Shown one piece after another: positions 34,723 through 43,832 of a stretch of 64,000 nucleotides of DNA. Position 1 is the first letter of the stretch. Each line of letters starts with the position of its first letter. A model generated the notes under the pieces. That model did no database searches, had not been told where the DNA came from, and saw only the letters and a list, made by a program, of their open reading frames with translations. The DNA comes from Novosphingobium guangzhouense. Its GTDB lineage: Bacteria; Pseudomonadota; Alphaproteobacteria; Sphingomonadales; Sphingomonadaceae. Position numbers and translations under genes: made by a program. The stretch spans positions 19,513-83,512 of the forward strand of contig NZ_LYMM01000031.1 of assembly GCF_002896965.1 (NCBI RefSeq), written 5' to 3'.

Positions 34723-36020
34723 TGGACCGCATCGTCATCATCAACGATCTGGCCCACCCACGCGGCGGGGCTTCGCAACTGGCGCTGGATTCCGCCGTCG
34801 CATTCGTCCGGCGCGGGTATCGCGTGACGCTGCTGTGCGGGTCCGACGGCAACGAGAGCCTTGAACGCGAAGGTATCGAAGTGGTCGCGCTGGGGATGAG
34901 CCGACTGCTTGAAGGCAATCGCGCGCGGGCCATGATGGAAGGGCTCTACAACAAGCGTGCGGCAACCATGGTCCGCCAATGGGTGACGCGCAACGATACC
35001 CCGCGCACCGTCTACCACGTCCACGGGTGGTCGCAGATCCTGTCTCCGGCGGTGTTCAGCGCCCTCCTGCCGGTGCGCGGACGCATGATCGTCCACGCGC
35101 ACGATTTCTTCTTCACCTGTCCCAATGGCGCGATGTTCCATTTCGGGCGGGACGCACCCTGCGCGGCGCGGCCGATGGGCCTTTCATGTCTGGCCTCCGC
35201 CTGTGACCGGCACGGCATCGCGGCCAAGGGCTGGCGCGTGGTGCGACAAGGGCTGCAGAACGGCGTGCTGGCGGACTACCCGCCGCCGCTGCTGCTGATC
35301 CACAACGGCATGGCGCGCTATTTTTCACGCTCGGGGCTGAGCGCCACGGACATGACGGTGCTGCCCAACCCGGTCCGTCCCTTCACGCCCACCCGGATCG
35401 AGGCGGAGCGCAACCGCGCCGTCCTGTTCGTGGGCCGCATGGAAGCGACCAAGGGCATCGACCTTGCCGCCGAAGCCTGCCGCCGGGCCGGTATGACGCT
35501 GATCGCGGTCGGCACCGGCGCCATGCTGGCCGACCTCAGCCAGCGTTACCCGGAAATGGAGTGGGTGGGGCAGCAGGAACCCGCCGCAATCGCCCGCTTC
35601 GCCCGTCGCGCCCGCCTTGCCGTCATGCCGAGCCGGCACATAGAGCCCTTCGGCCTTGCCGCGGTAGAGGCGCTGTGGAGCGGTTTGCCCGTCATCGCAT
35701 CGCGCGATTCGCTGATCGCGGATGACATCGTTGCCGCGCAGGCCGGGCTTGCCGTCAACCCGCGTGATCTTGACGGATTCGCAGCGGCGCTGGCTTCCCT
35801 CTCCGGCGACGATACGCTGACCCGCCGCATGAGCATCGCGGCCCACCAGCAGCTTGGCGCGATCGCGCTGTCGCCCGAAAGCTGGGTCGAGGCACTGCTC
35901 GATGCCTATCAGGGCTATCTCGATCACGGCCGTCCGGGGCTGTTCGCGGCCTTGCGGCGGCGGCGGGAGGACGCATGGGCCGAGCCTGAACTTGCCGTCA
36001 CCGTGGCCGGAGGAGCATGA
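34719..36020 (+). CDS. Family 4 glycosyltransferase
   Basis: A 433-residue GT-B glycosyltransferase. The N-terminus IVIINDLAHPRGGASQLALD contains the Gly-Gly loop for the acceptor. The middle has IVHAHDFFFTCPNG and the C-terminus has VLFVGRMEATKGIDLAAEA, then PSRHIEPFGLAAVEALWSG with the E-x7-E motif. There are two adjacent ATGs (34719 and 34722). The first overlaps the preceding stop. It overlaps the following gene by four bases (ATGA). This tight overlap continues through 40384 and indicates a single translationally coupled operon. Confidence 0.87.
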   Translation: MMDRIVIINDLAHPRGGASQLALDSAVAFVRRGYRVTLLCGSDGNESLEREGIEVVALGMSRLLEGNRARAMMEGLYNKRAATMVRQWVTRNDTPRTVYHVHGWSQILSPAVFSALLPVRGRMIVHAHDFFFTCPNGAMFHFGRDAPCAARPMGLSCLASACDRHGIAAKGWRVVRQGLQNGVLADYPPPLLLIHNGMARYFSRSGLSATDMTVLPNPVRPFTPTRIEAERNRAVLFVGRMEATKGIDLAAEACRRAGMTLIAVGTGAMLADLSQRYPEMEWVGQQEPAAIARFARRARLAVMPSRHIEPFGLAAVEALWSGLPVIASRDSLIADDIVAAQAGLAVNPRDLDGFAAALASLSGDDTLTRRMSIAAHQQLGAIALSPESWVEALLDAYQGYLDHGRPGLFAALRRRREDAWAEPELAVTVAGGA

Positions 36021-36889
36021 CTTTGCGCATCCACGTCGTTTTCGCCACTGTCGGCCGCGCGCAGTTGCTTGCCCGAACGGTGGACCATCTGGCCGACCAG
36101 ACCCGGCTGCCCGACGGGGTGATCATCTCCGCGACATGCCCCGAGGACGCACAGGGGCTTGGCCGTTCCCGCATCGCGACGAAGCATGTCTATGGTGACA
36201 AGGGGCTCTGCCGTCAGCGCAACCGCGCCTTGCGGATGCTGGAAGGCCAAAGCGACATCGTGGTATTCCTTGACGACGATTTCGTCCCCCATAACGATTA
36301 CCTTGCCGTGATCGAGGAGACGTTCCGCGCCGATCAGGGCATCGTCGGCGCCACCGGCGACCTGCTGGCCGACGGCATCCACGGCGACGAGATTGCCTTC
36401 GATGCCGCCCGCGACGCTCTTGCCCGCCATGCCCTGCCGCAACAGGCCGCGCTGCGCCCGCGCAAGGCGCTTTACGGATGCAACATGGCGATCCGGCTGA
36501 CGGCGACACAGGACTTGTGGTTCGACGAGGCGCTGCCGCTTTATGGCTGGCAGGAGGACATCGACTTCACGCACCAATTGCTGGACCGGGGGCGGCTCGT
36601 CTCAGGCGCGCGCCTTGCCGGTATTCATCTGGGCACCCGCAGTGCGCGCACTTCGGGCAGGCGCCTGGGCTATTCGCAGGTCGCGAACCTGGTCCACTTG
36701 TGGCGCAAGGGCACGATGCAGCCGGGGCTCGGCCACCGGTTGCTGGCGCAGAACCTGGCGTCCAACGCGGTGCGCAGCCTGTTTCCCGAACCGCATATCG
36801 ACCGACGTGGCCGCCTGGTCGGCAACCTTATGGCCCTGCGCGACCTTGCGGTCGGGCGGATCGATCCTCGCCGGGTGGAAACGATGTGA
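36017..36889 (+). CDS. Family 2 glycosyltransferase
   Basis: A 290-residue GT-A enzyme. It starts IHVVFATVGRAQLLARTV, with a DXD region VVFLDDDFVPHNDY near residue 92 and the acceptor-side motif LYGWQEDIDFTHQLL near residue 176. The ED pair is typical of inverting GT2 catalysis. It contains no membrane span. It is coupled to both neighbours by four-base overlaps (ATGA upstream, GTGA downstream). Confidence 0.86.
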   Translation: MTLRIHVVFATVGRAQLLARTVDHLADQTRLPDGVIISATCPEDAQGLGRSRIATKHVYGDKGLCRQRNRALRMLEGQSDIVVFLDDDFVPHNDYLAVIEETFRADQGIVGATGDLLADGIHGDEIAFDAARDALARHALPQQAALRPRKALYGCNMAIRLTATQDLWFDEALPLYGWQEDIDFTHQLLDRGRLVSGARLAGIHLGTRSARTSGRRLGYSQVANLVHLWRKGTMQPGLGHRLLAQNLASNAVRSLFPEPHIDRRGRLVGNLMALRDLAVGRIDPRRVETM

Positions 36890-37983
36890 GCGCAGTGCAG
36901 CCGATCTATTTCAACGGCAAGTTCTACGGCAGTGGTCTCAACGGCGTTCATCGCGTCGCCGACCGGCTGATCCGCGAATGCGACCGCCTGCTTTCGCAGT
37001 TGCCGCCAGAGCTTCGCCCCCCCGCCTATCTGCTGGCCCCCAAGGATGCGGACTGGATTCCGCCGCTGCATTCCATCGAACGGCGCGACTATGCGCGCAC
37101 CGGGCAAGTGTGGGAACAGGTCGTTCTGCCCTGGGCCGCCCGGAACGGCATTCTGGTCAATCTGGCCAACCTTGCCCCGGTGATGCATCCCAACAAGATC
37201 ACCATGATCCATGACGCGCAGTTCCTGTTCACGGACTGCGGCTATCCGCTGCGCCAGCGGATCGGCTATCGCTGGCTGACCCCGCTGCTGGGCCGGTCGA
37301 GCCGGGTCACGCTGACCGTATCGGAATTCTCGCGCCGGATGCTGGACCAGTACGCGATCGCGCGCGCGGACCGGACGTGGGTGATCGCCAACGGAGCCGA
37401 CCATATCCTCGACACCCAGGGGAGCGCAGACCTGCGCCAGTCGCTGGGCCTTGCCGAAGGACGCTATGCGGTGATGTTCGGCAGCCGCAAGGCATACAAG
37501 AACAACGCCACGCCGTTCGCCGCCTTTGCCTCGGGCGCGATGGAGCACACCCGCCTTGTCGTGATCGGACCGGATCGCGCCAGCCTGCTTGCCGCCGGTC
37601 TTTCGCCGCCGCCCGGCACGGTCTTTGCCGGAAGGCCGGGGGACGCGCAGCTCAAGGGCCTGCTGGCGGGCGCGCTTGCGATCCTGTTCCCCTCGCGCAC
37701 CGAAGGGTTCGGCCTGCCGCCGCTGGAGGCGATGCTGTGCGGCTGCCCGGTCATCGCCAGTCCGGCAGGCGCGATACCCGAAGTCTGCGGCGACGCGGTG
37801 CTTTATGCCGGGACCGACGACCCGGCGCAGTGGACCAGCGCGCTGGAACGGCTGCGCAGCGATCCGGGCCTGCGTGCAGACAAGATCGCGCAAGGCCGCC
37901 GGCAGGCTGCCGCCTTCACCTGGAATGCGGCAGGCGCCCGGCTGATGGCGGTCATCGAACATCTGAGAGGAGAAGCGGCGTGA
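36886..37983 (+). CDS. Family 4 glycosyltransferase (mannosyltransferase-like)
   Basis: A 365-residue GT-B enzyme starting at GTG 36886. It has YFNGKFYGSGLNGVHRVA at the N-terminus, TMIHDAQFLFTDCGYP, TVSEFSRRMLDQY, and the C-terminal GT4 motif LFPSRTEGFGLPPLEAMLCG. The N-terminal YINGRF/YFNGKF pattern and the MIHD segment are shared with the GT4 at 31378, so the two are probably paralogues that act on related acceptors. Confidence 0.87.
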   Translation: MSAVQPIYFNGKFYGSGLNGVHRVADRLIRECDRLLSQLPPELRPPAYLLAPKDADWIPPLHSIERRDYARTGQVWEQVVLPWAARNGILVNLANLAPVMHPNKITMIHDAQFLFTDCGYPLRQRIGYRWLTPLLGRSSRVTLTVSEFSRRMLDQYAIARADRTWVIANGADHILDTQGSADLRQSLGLAEGRYAVMFGSRKAYKNNATPFAAFASGAMEHTRLVVIGPDRASLLAAGLSPPPGTVFAGRPGDAQLKGLLAGALAILFPSRTEGFGLPPLEAMLCGCPVIASPAGAIPEVCGDAVLYAGTDDPAQWTSALERLRSDPGLRADKIAQGRRQAAAFTWNAAGARLMAVIEHLRGEAA

Positions 37984-38891
37984 CGCTGACGCAGGCCCGC
38001 CCCGGCATTGACCTGGTGATCCCCACCTACAACCGGCGCGCCATGTTGCCTGCGGCCCTCGACAGCGTTCGCGCGCAGACTTTGCCGGTCAGCCGCATCA
38101 TCGTGGTCGACGACGGTTCGACGGACGGCACGGTCGAATGGCTGCGCGGCCTTGCCGCTCGTGACGATCGCCTTGTGCTGGTGGAGAACAGGCACGGCGG
38201 CGCGAACCGCGCCCGCAACGCCGGGATTGCAGAGGCCCGCGCGCAATGGGTTGCGTTCCTCGATTCCGATGACGCGTGGGAACCCGAAAAGCTGGAACGC
38301 CAGTTCGCCCTGCTGGCCGATCGCCCCGATCTGGTGGCGCTGTTCTGCGGGTTCCGCCTTGTCGGCGCGAATGTCGAGATGATCCATCGCCCGCGTGACA
38401 ACCCCTCGCTGCTGGACTTGCGCTGCGCCAATGCGCTGGGCAGCACATCGGGTGCGGTGGTGCGCCGCGATGTGCTGGACAAGGCGGGCGGATTCGATCC
38501 CGGACTGCCCAGTTGCCAGGACTGGGACTTGTGGTTCCGCCTGCGCCGGTTCGGGCCGATGGGCGTGGTGCGCCTGCCGCTGGTGCGTTTCAACTGCGGC
38601 CCGCATGAACGCATTACCACCAGCATGGACAAGGTACTGTCCGGCCACCGTGCCATCTTCGCCAACCTTCTGGCCGATGTCGACCGGGCGGGAGAGCGGG
38701 CGCGGATAGCGGCCCAGCACAAGCTTGTAGAGGCCGACATCAAGCGCCGCTTCGGAGAAAACACCGCCGCCTTCGGGCTGGTCGCGCGTTCTTTCCTGCA
38801 GGCTCCCAGCAAGCGCGCGCTGGCGGTCGCCTGGCGCACCGCGCGCGGGATCTGGCGTGACCGCGCCCGGCGGGAGGCCCGCGCCGCATGA
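37980..38891 (+). CDS. Family 2 glycosyltransferase
   Basis: A 303-residue GT-A enzyme with a textbook N-terminus: DLVIPTYNRRAMLPAALDSV, then IIVVDDGSTDGTVEWL, NRARNAGIAEARAQWVAFLD and the DXD motif DSDDAW near residue 96. Catalytic region SCQDWDLWFRL follows. Starts at GTG 37980 overlapping the previous stop, and ends overlapping the flippase start by ATGA. The C-terminal ~70 residues are basic and may touch the membrane. Confidence 0.88.
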   Translation: MTLTQARPGIDLVIPTYNRRAMLPAALDSVRAQTLPVSRIIVVDDGSTDGTVEWLRGLAARDDRLVLVENRHGGANRARNAGIAEARAQWVAFLDSDDAWEPEKLERQFALLADRPDLVALFCGFRLVGANVEMIHRPRDNPSLLDLRCANALGSTSGAVVRRDVLDKAGGFDPGLPSCQDWDLWFRLRRFGPMGVVRLPLVRFNCGPHERITTSMDKVLSGHRAIFANLLADVDRAGERARIAAQHKLVEADIKRRFGENTAAFGLVARSFLQAPSKRALAVAWRTARGIWRDRARREARAA

Positions 38892-40384
38892 GCAAGACAG
38901 TCGTTGCGCGGGGCGCGGCGGCCCTTGGCGCAACACGCGTGGCCACCAATCTGGCTAACCTTGCCGCGCTGATGGTGCTGGCGCGGCTGCTGACGCCGCA
39001 GGATTTCGGCCTCGTTGCCATCTGCTCCACGCTGATGGGCATACTGGTGGCGATCACCGAGCTGTCGGTGGGCTCTGCCCTTGTCCAGCGCACGGCGGTA
39101 ACCCGCGCGCATATCGACAGTGCGTGGACGATGTCGCTGCTGCGCTCTGCGATGATGGCGGGCGGCGTCGCGCTGGCCGCGCAGCCGCTGTCCTGGCTCT
39201 ATGGCGATGCGCGGCTTGCCCCGCTGTTCGTGCTTTCGGGGGTGACCGCGGCGCTGAGCGGGATGACCAATCCGCTTGTTGTGCTGCGCACGCGCGAACT
39301 CAGCTTCAGGCCGATGATCGCGCTGCAGATCGTGCAGAAGCTGTCCGCGCTTGCGATATCGATCGTGCTGGCGCTGTGGCTGCGCAATTACTGGGCGATC
39401 GTCGTGGGTTCGGCGATCGGCGGTTTTCTGGGCACTGCGGCCAGCTACGCCGTCGTCCCCTATCGCCCGCGCCTGACGCTTGCCCATGCCCGCGACCTGC
39501 TGGGGTTTTCGGGCTGGCTGTTCTTCGGCCAGGCGCTCAATATCGTGAACTGGCGCTTCGATCAGCTGATCATCGGCCTGTTCCTGCCGCCTGCGCAACT
39601 GGGCGCCTATTCGATGGCCGATACCATCTCCGCCATCCCGAGCCGGGAGGCGACCACGCCGCTGATTCAGGCCCTGTTCCCCAGTTTCGCGCGGATGCAG
39701 GACGATCGCGAGCGGCTGCGGCGGGCCTATCAGACCGCACAGGGCGCGATCGGCATCATTGCCCTGCCGGTCGGGATCGGGCTGTGCCTGCTGGCCGATC
39801 CGGTGGTCCGCCTGACGCTGGGGCCCAAGTGGCTGATGGCGGTTCCGCTGATCGAGGTTATCGGATTTTGTTATTCCATACAGACACTTGTAACCGGCGC
39901 GCGGCCGCTGGCCATGGCGCGCGGAGAAACGCGGGCGCTGTTCGTGCGCGATGCCGCAGGGCTGGCGCTGCGCATTCCCTGCGTCACGCTGGGCATGATC
40001 GGGTGGGGGCTGATGGGGCTGGTCTGGGGGCGATTGCTCTGTGCCGTGATCGGGCTTGCGATCACCGGGGCGCTGGTGACGAAGCTGACCGGGCTTTCCG
40101 CGCTGGAGCAGCTGCGCGCCCATGGCCGCACGATCACGGCGATGCTGGCGATGGCCGCGATCGTGCTGGCGCTGGACCACCAGTTGCTGGCGCTGGGCGC
40201 GCAGCCGCTGGTGCGCATAGTGCTGCTGGCGCCGTCTGGCGCGGTCACGTATCTGGGCGTGCTTTACATGCTCTGGGCGGCAGGCGGACGGCGCGCCGGG
40301 GCCGAGGCGGAGCTGCTGGGCCTGCTGAGGGGCATGGCTGAAAGGTTGCGCAAGAGCGCCGGACGGCGCACCGCCCCGCACTGA
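38888..40384 (+). CDS. Lipid-linked oligosaccharide flippase (Wzx/PST family)
   Basis: A 498-residue integral membrane protein with about 12-14 predicted helices, starting ARGAAALGATRVATNLANLA and followed by LARLLTPQDFGLVAICSTL, the typical polysaccharide-transporter opening. It should translocate the undecaprenyl-linked repeat unit across the inner membrane. Further family features are QLIIGLFLPPAQLGAYSMAD near residue 230 and a basic C-terminus. It is the last gene of the coupled rightward operon, then converges with the glycosidase gene at 40427. Confidence 0.88.
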   Translation: MSKTVVARGAAALGATRVATNLANLAALMVLARLLTPQDFGLVAICSTLMGILVAITELSVGSALVQRTAVTRAHIDSAWTMSLLRSAMMAGGVALAAQPLSWLYGDARLAPLFVLSGVTAALSGMTNPLVVLRTRELSFRPMIALQIVQKLSALAISIVLALWLRNYWAIVVGSAIGGFLGTAASYAVVPYRPRLTLAHARDLLGFSGWLFFGQALNIVNWRFDQLIIGLFLPPAQLGAYSMADTISAIPSREATTPLIQALFPSFARMQDDRERLRRAYQTAQGAIGIIALPVGIGLCLLADPVVRLTLGPKWLMAVPLIEVIGFCYSIQTLVTGARPLAMARGETRALFVRDAAGLALRIPCVTLGMIGWGLMGLVWGRLLCAVIGLAITGALVTKLTGLSALEQLRAHGRTITAMLAMAAIVLALDHQLLALGAQPLVRIVLLAPSGAVTYLGVLYMLWAAGGRRAGAEAELLGLLRGMAERLRKSAGRRTAPH

Positions 40385-40387
40385 ACG

Positions 40388-40419
40388 GCACCCAGACGTA
40401 CCCTAACCGCACCCAGACG
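40388..40419. repeat. 11-base direct repeat between convergent genes
   Basis: GCACCCAGACG occurs at 40388-40398 and again at 40409-40419, 21 bases apart start to start (two helical turns). It lies in the 42-base gap between the flippase and glycosidase stops. There is no hairpin. It may be a small duplication without function. Confidence 0.4.
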
Positions 40420-40426
40420 GCACCAA

Positions 40427-41359
40427 CTACCCCTTTAGCACGGCGCGGATCGCCGCCACCGCCGGTCGGGGCGTGAAATCGTTGTTGAACAGGCCGAAGT
40501 TGGTCATCTCACCCCGCCCCTGCCACGAAAACAGTTCGTAGATGTTGATCGTATGGACGAACGGGCGGGCAAGGGCAGCGCGCACATCCGATGCCAGAAG
40601 CCGTGCCTGCTGATCCAGCGTCACCGGAGGCGAAGTGACGTTCGATGCGCCGCCGCCGGTCGTGCGGCCCCATTCGGTGATCACGCCCTGCCGGTGCCCC
40701 CCCTGCGCGATCCGGGTCCGAAACCCCGCAAGGCGCGCGGCGGTGTCCGATGCCGGGGCGGGATAGATATGGCTGTTGCCCATGTCGCAGTAGGGGCCCT
40801 GCTGTGCCTGCATGAAATCGTTGCTGGCGATGAGCGGCAGCGCGGAGAGCGCGCGGTCGGCCTTGATCGCCTTGTGGAAGTCGCGGATGAAGGCCATCAG
40901 CGCGGGGGCGTTGCCGGTGCGAAAGCCAAGGCGCTTGTCCGTGATGCCCTTGTAGGTCACGGGGTTGAGATCGGGTTCGTTGGGATATTCGATCGCCCAG
41001 ATCGATCCGGGCGCCGCCGCCAGAAATGCCTTCAGATCGCCGATCGTCGTCGGGATCGCCCGGACGGAGAGCGTGAAGCAGAATTTCACGCCCGCGCGGG
41101 CAAGCCCCACGTAGGTCGCCCAGCCCGGCGTACCGCGATAGGGTTCGCGGCAGCGCATCCGCCGCACCCCGCCAAGCCGGTTCAGCGCGGGCAGGATATT
41201 GGCCAGCTTGTAGGGAGATCCGGTGTCCTGAGGACGCCCCTGCACCATGAACCGGCTGATCGCTCCGCCTTGTGCCAGCGCGGCAGGAGACAGCAGCGGC
41301 GCTGCGGCCAGTCCCCCGATCACGGCGCGGCGGGTCAGCGGGAACGGGGCGTCAGTCAT
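40427..41359 (-). CDS. Exported glycoside hydrolase, clan GH-A-like
   Basis: A 310-residue protein with a twin-arginine-like signal (LTRRAVIGGLAAAPLL, residues 8-23). It has a TIM-barrel pattern with the acid/base Glu128 in EYPNEPD and the likely nucleophile Glu229 in ITEWGR, the two-glutamate arrangement of clan GH-A (GH5/GH39-like) enzymes. It is probably periplasmic and may trim, edit or clear the polysaccharide made by this locus. Such a hydrolase inside an assembly cluster is common (AlgL and PslG are examples). Its start overlaps the stop of the SleB-type gene (ATGA). Confidence 0.75.
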   Translation of the reverse strand: MTDAPFPLTRRAVIGGLAAAPLLSPAALAQGGAISRFMVQGRPQDTGSPYKLANILPALNRLGGVRRMRCREPYRGTPGWATYVGLARAGVKFCFTLSVRAIPTTIGDLKAFLAAAPGSIWAIEYPNEPDLNPVTYKGITDKRLGFRTGNAPALMAFIRDFHKAIKADRALSALPLIASNDFMQAQQGPYCDMGNSHIYPAPASDTAARLAGFRTRIAQGGHRQGVITEWGRTTGGGASNVTSPPVTLDQQARLLASDVRAALARPFVHTINIYELFSWQGRGEMTNFGLFNNDFTPRPAVAAIRAVLKG

Positions 41360-42594
41360 GGCGATATGCCCTCTTTCCCGTGGCCCTGCCCCGGCCCCTG
41401 AACCGCCAGCAGCCTGCCCAGCGCGGCGGCATCGCGCGGCATGCATTGCCGGGGGTCTGCGCGGACGGTGCGCGCACAGTCCCACAAGGCGATTTCCGCC
41501 CGCGCCGCGGCGTTGCGAATGAAGACGAAGGCGGGCCTTTCGCGCAAGGTTGCAGCGGCAGACGTCCAGCCCAGCACCTGGCAATCGGCCTTGCCCGCGC
41601 AGCGAGACAGGGCCTCCATCGCCCATCGCCCCGGCGGCGATACGGGATCGAGCGCCAGCACCATCGCCCCCGGCGGCGCGGCCATCCGCGCGGCCGGGAC
41701 CGCCACGGCGGGCGCGAAAAGTGCGACAGGCGGTGCCCCGTCCGGCTGCGGTGTGCCAAGGGCGAGAGCAGCATCGGCATCGGCATCATGCTCGGCGCCC
41801 GATCCCAGAAACGCCACCTGTGTTACCGCCGGTTCGGTGCGGGACAGTTCCGCCGCCGATCTGCCGCGGGCACGCCAGGGGAAACGATAGAATATGTGCG
41901 CCCCCACCCGCGCCAGCTTGACCAGCCCCGGTGCCCAGTAAGGGTAGACGTAGTCGGCATGATAATGCGTGGCTTCGCCCACCGTGGGGTCGACCGCCCC
42001 ATGCAGCGCGGCTGCCGCAAGCGCGCGGGCGCGCTGCCAGGCGGCCTGCCCCGGCCGACGCGCCAGTGCGCCGTCGCAGGTGAAGGTGAACTGGCATCCG
42101 GTGCGCAGGTGCGCGCCCTGAAACACCACGCCGCATACGGTAGCCGGATAGATCGGGTGCCGCACCCGGTTGAGCACGACCTGGATGACGGCGCGCTCTC
42201 CGGCGGGATCGTCCCCCGCTTCGTACCATGCGGCAGCGGCAAGGCAGGTCTGCGCCCGGTCGAAATCGTCCGCCAACCCGGCAAATCCGAAGGGCCGCCC
42301 GGCGCCCGGCAGCGCATCGAGAACGCGGGCGGTATTGATGAGGCGGGCCGCCTGTGCAGATCCTGCCGTGTCGGCCTCTGGCGCGGTAGACCCGAACGGC
42401 GGGCGCGCCATGCCGGTAGGGGACGGGGTCCGAGGCGTGCTTCGCGGTGCGAACCGGTCCGGTACGGGCACCGGCAAAGGGGCGGCGTAGGAAGACAGCG
42501 CCAGCGCGGCCGTCAGCGCTCCCCCGGCGCGAACCGCACCGGATCGCACACGCGCTGCAAGCCTCTGGGGCAGGAAGAGCCCTTTTCCGGTCAC
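41356..42594 (-). CDS. SleB-type cell wall hydrolase with extended C-terminus
   Basis: A 412-residue secreted protein. An N-terminal hydrophobic segment (GGALTAALALSSYAAPLP) looks like a signal. The Hydrolase_2/SleB domain spans about residues 115-245 (CLAAAAWYEAGDDPAGERAV, then VLNRVRHPIYPATVCGVVFQG and GEATHYHADYVYPYWAP). In spore formers this family is a lytic transglycosylase. In Gram-negatives it remodels peptidoglycan. The last ~150 residues are an Ala/Pro-rich region and a Cys-containing domain I do not recognise. The start is GTG 42594. The coupling to the glycosidase suggests that both help the polymer pass the wall. Confidence 0.82.
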   Translation of the reverse strand: MTGKGLFLPQRLAARVRSGAVRAGGALTAALALSSYAAPLPVPVPDRFAPRSTPRTPSPTGMARPPFGSTAPEADTAGSAQAARLINTARVLDALPGAGRPFGFAGLADDFDRAQTCLAAAAWYEAGDDPAGERAVIQVVLNRVRHPIYPATVCGVVFQGAHLRTGCQFTFTCDGALARRPGQAAWQRARALAAAALHGAVDPTVGEATHYHADYVYPYWAPGLVKLARVGAHIFYRFPWRARGRSAAELSRTEPAVTQVAFLGSGAEHDADADAALALGTPQPDGAPPVALFAPAVAVPAARMAAPPGAMVLALDPVSPPGRWAMEALSRCAGKADCQVLGWTSAAATLRERPAFVFIRNAAARAEIALWDCARTVRADPRQCMPRDAAALGRLLAVQGPGQGHGKEGISP

Positions 42595-42695
42595 CCGATC
42601 GTGATGCCCCTATCCCGCATTGCAGCAAAGCCACCATGGCGGGGCAGAGCGGGGTGCATCGGGCGTAGCCATTTGGGATTAGCCGTGAGCGCAGC

Positions 42696-43832
42696 CTAAG
42701 CGCGGCGCGGCGGTGCTGGCGGCGCGATCAGGTTGCGGGTTGCGCGCGATGCCATGTCGTGACGCCGGGCGGTGCGCGCCTCTGCATCGAAACCCAGCGC
42801 CTGCGCCACCAGATCGGCAGCCTGCGCAGCCTCTCCGGGCTGAGCGACGGGGATCGCGAATTCCCCCGCGACGACCCGCACTTTGCTGGTGCCGTCTCCG
42901 ATCCCCAGCACCGGAGCGCCAGCGATCACCGCGAAAATCAGCGAATGCAGGCGATTGGTCAGTACCAGTCCCGCCTGCCGATAAAGCCGCGTCAGTACCG
43001 CCAGTTCAAAGCTGTCGACGATGCGCGGGGCGCTGGCGGACCATCGCGCCGCGATCCGTGCCGCTGCCGCCCGGTCCATGCTTTCGCGCGGATCGTGGCA
43101 GGCGATCGCCAGCCGTGCCCCCGGCAGGGCGGCCAGCGCCGCCGCGATCATCGCGTCAAGCAGGGCCGTGTCCAGCACCCGCCCTTCGCCCGCATCGTCG
43201 CAAGGGGCCACCACCACCCAGCGCCGCCGGTCCCCTGCCTCGTCGCCCGCGCCCTCTTCCTCTCCGGGGTCGTCTCCCGCAAGGGGGCTGACGGTGGGAA
43301 AGAACACCATGTCCGCCGTGACCGCCACGGCCTTGCCCGGCAGCAGCGCTGCAAGGTTGAGCTTCGAGATATCGTCGCGCACGTTCACTATCGCGCAGCG
43401 GCGCAGGACCGCGCGCCACAGGAACCGGCGCAGCGGCGAACGGATGACGCTGACACCCAGCCCGCGCGTGGTCACCGTGCCGCCGCCAAGAACGGCGGCC
43501 AGCGCGGCCAGCGCCAGTCCGGCCAGCGACGCCGCAGAGACGTTGTCGCGCACGATCTGCCCGCCGCCCAGCACCAGTTCCGCCCCCCAGACGCGGCGCG
43601 CGAAAGCCACGATCTGCTTGCCGGGGACCAGCGTTCCGCCTGCCTCCTCCACCTGCCGCTCGATCGCTTCGGGCAGGCCGGCCCAGCGCCGCACCGCGCC
43701 GCCGCGCCCTTGCGTCAGGGCAAGGTTCTGCAAGGTCAGCTTGAGATCGCCCAGATTGTGAAGGTCACCGGCCACGAAGACCTGCGGCCGCCGGGCCGGG
43801 GCGGAACGGGCGGGAGCGGAACGGGCCGGCAT
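42696..43832 (-). CDS. Polysaccharide pyruvyl transferase family protein (second copy)
   Basis: A 378-residue PS_pyruv_trans-family protein. It has the start VFVAGDLHNLGDLKLTLQNL, VLGGGQIVRDN near residue 92, and the C-terminal segment LVLTNRLHSLIFAVIAGAPVLGIGDG. It differs strongly from the copy at 33370, so it probably pyruvylates another residue. The N-terminus is a short repeated ARSAP sequence (imperfect GGAGCGGAAC repeats). Its ATG overlaps the polymerase stop (ATGA), so the polymerase and pyruvyltransferase are co-translated. Confidence 0.8.
   Translation of the reverse strand: MPARSAPARSAPARRPQVFVAGDLHNLGDLKLTLQNLALTQGRGGAVRRWAGLPEAIERQVEEAGGTLVPGKQIVAFARRVWGAELVLGGGQIVRDNVSAASLAGLALAALAAVLGGGTVTTRGLGVSVIRSPLRRFLWRAVLRRCAIVNVRDDISKLNLAALLPGKAVAVTADMVFFPTVSPLAGDDPGEEEGAGDEAGDRRRWVVVAPCDDAGEGRVLDTALLDAMIAAALAALPGARLAIACHDPRESMDRAAAARIAARWSASAPRIVDSFELAVLTRLYRQAGLVLTNRLHSLIFAVIAGAPVLGIGDGTSKVRVVAGEFAIPVAQPGEAAQAADLVAQALGFDAEARTARRHDMASRATRNLIAPPAPPRRA

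Noticed and set aside
38027..40381. A 784-codon leftward frame across the GT2 and flippase genes
   Set aside because: Shadow frame; the opposite strand carries overlapping genes with clear motifs.
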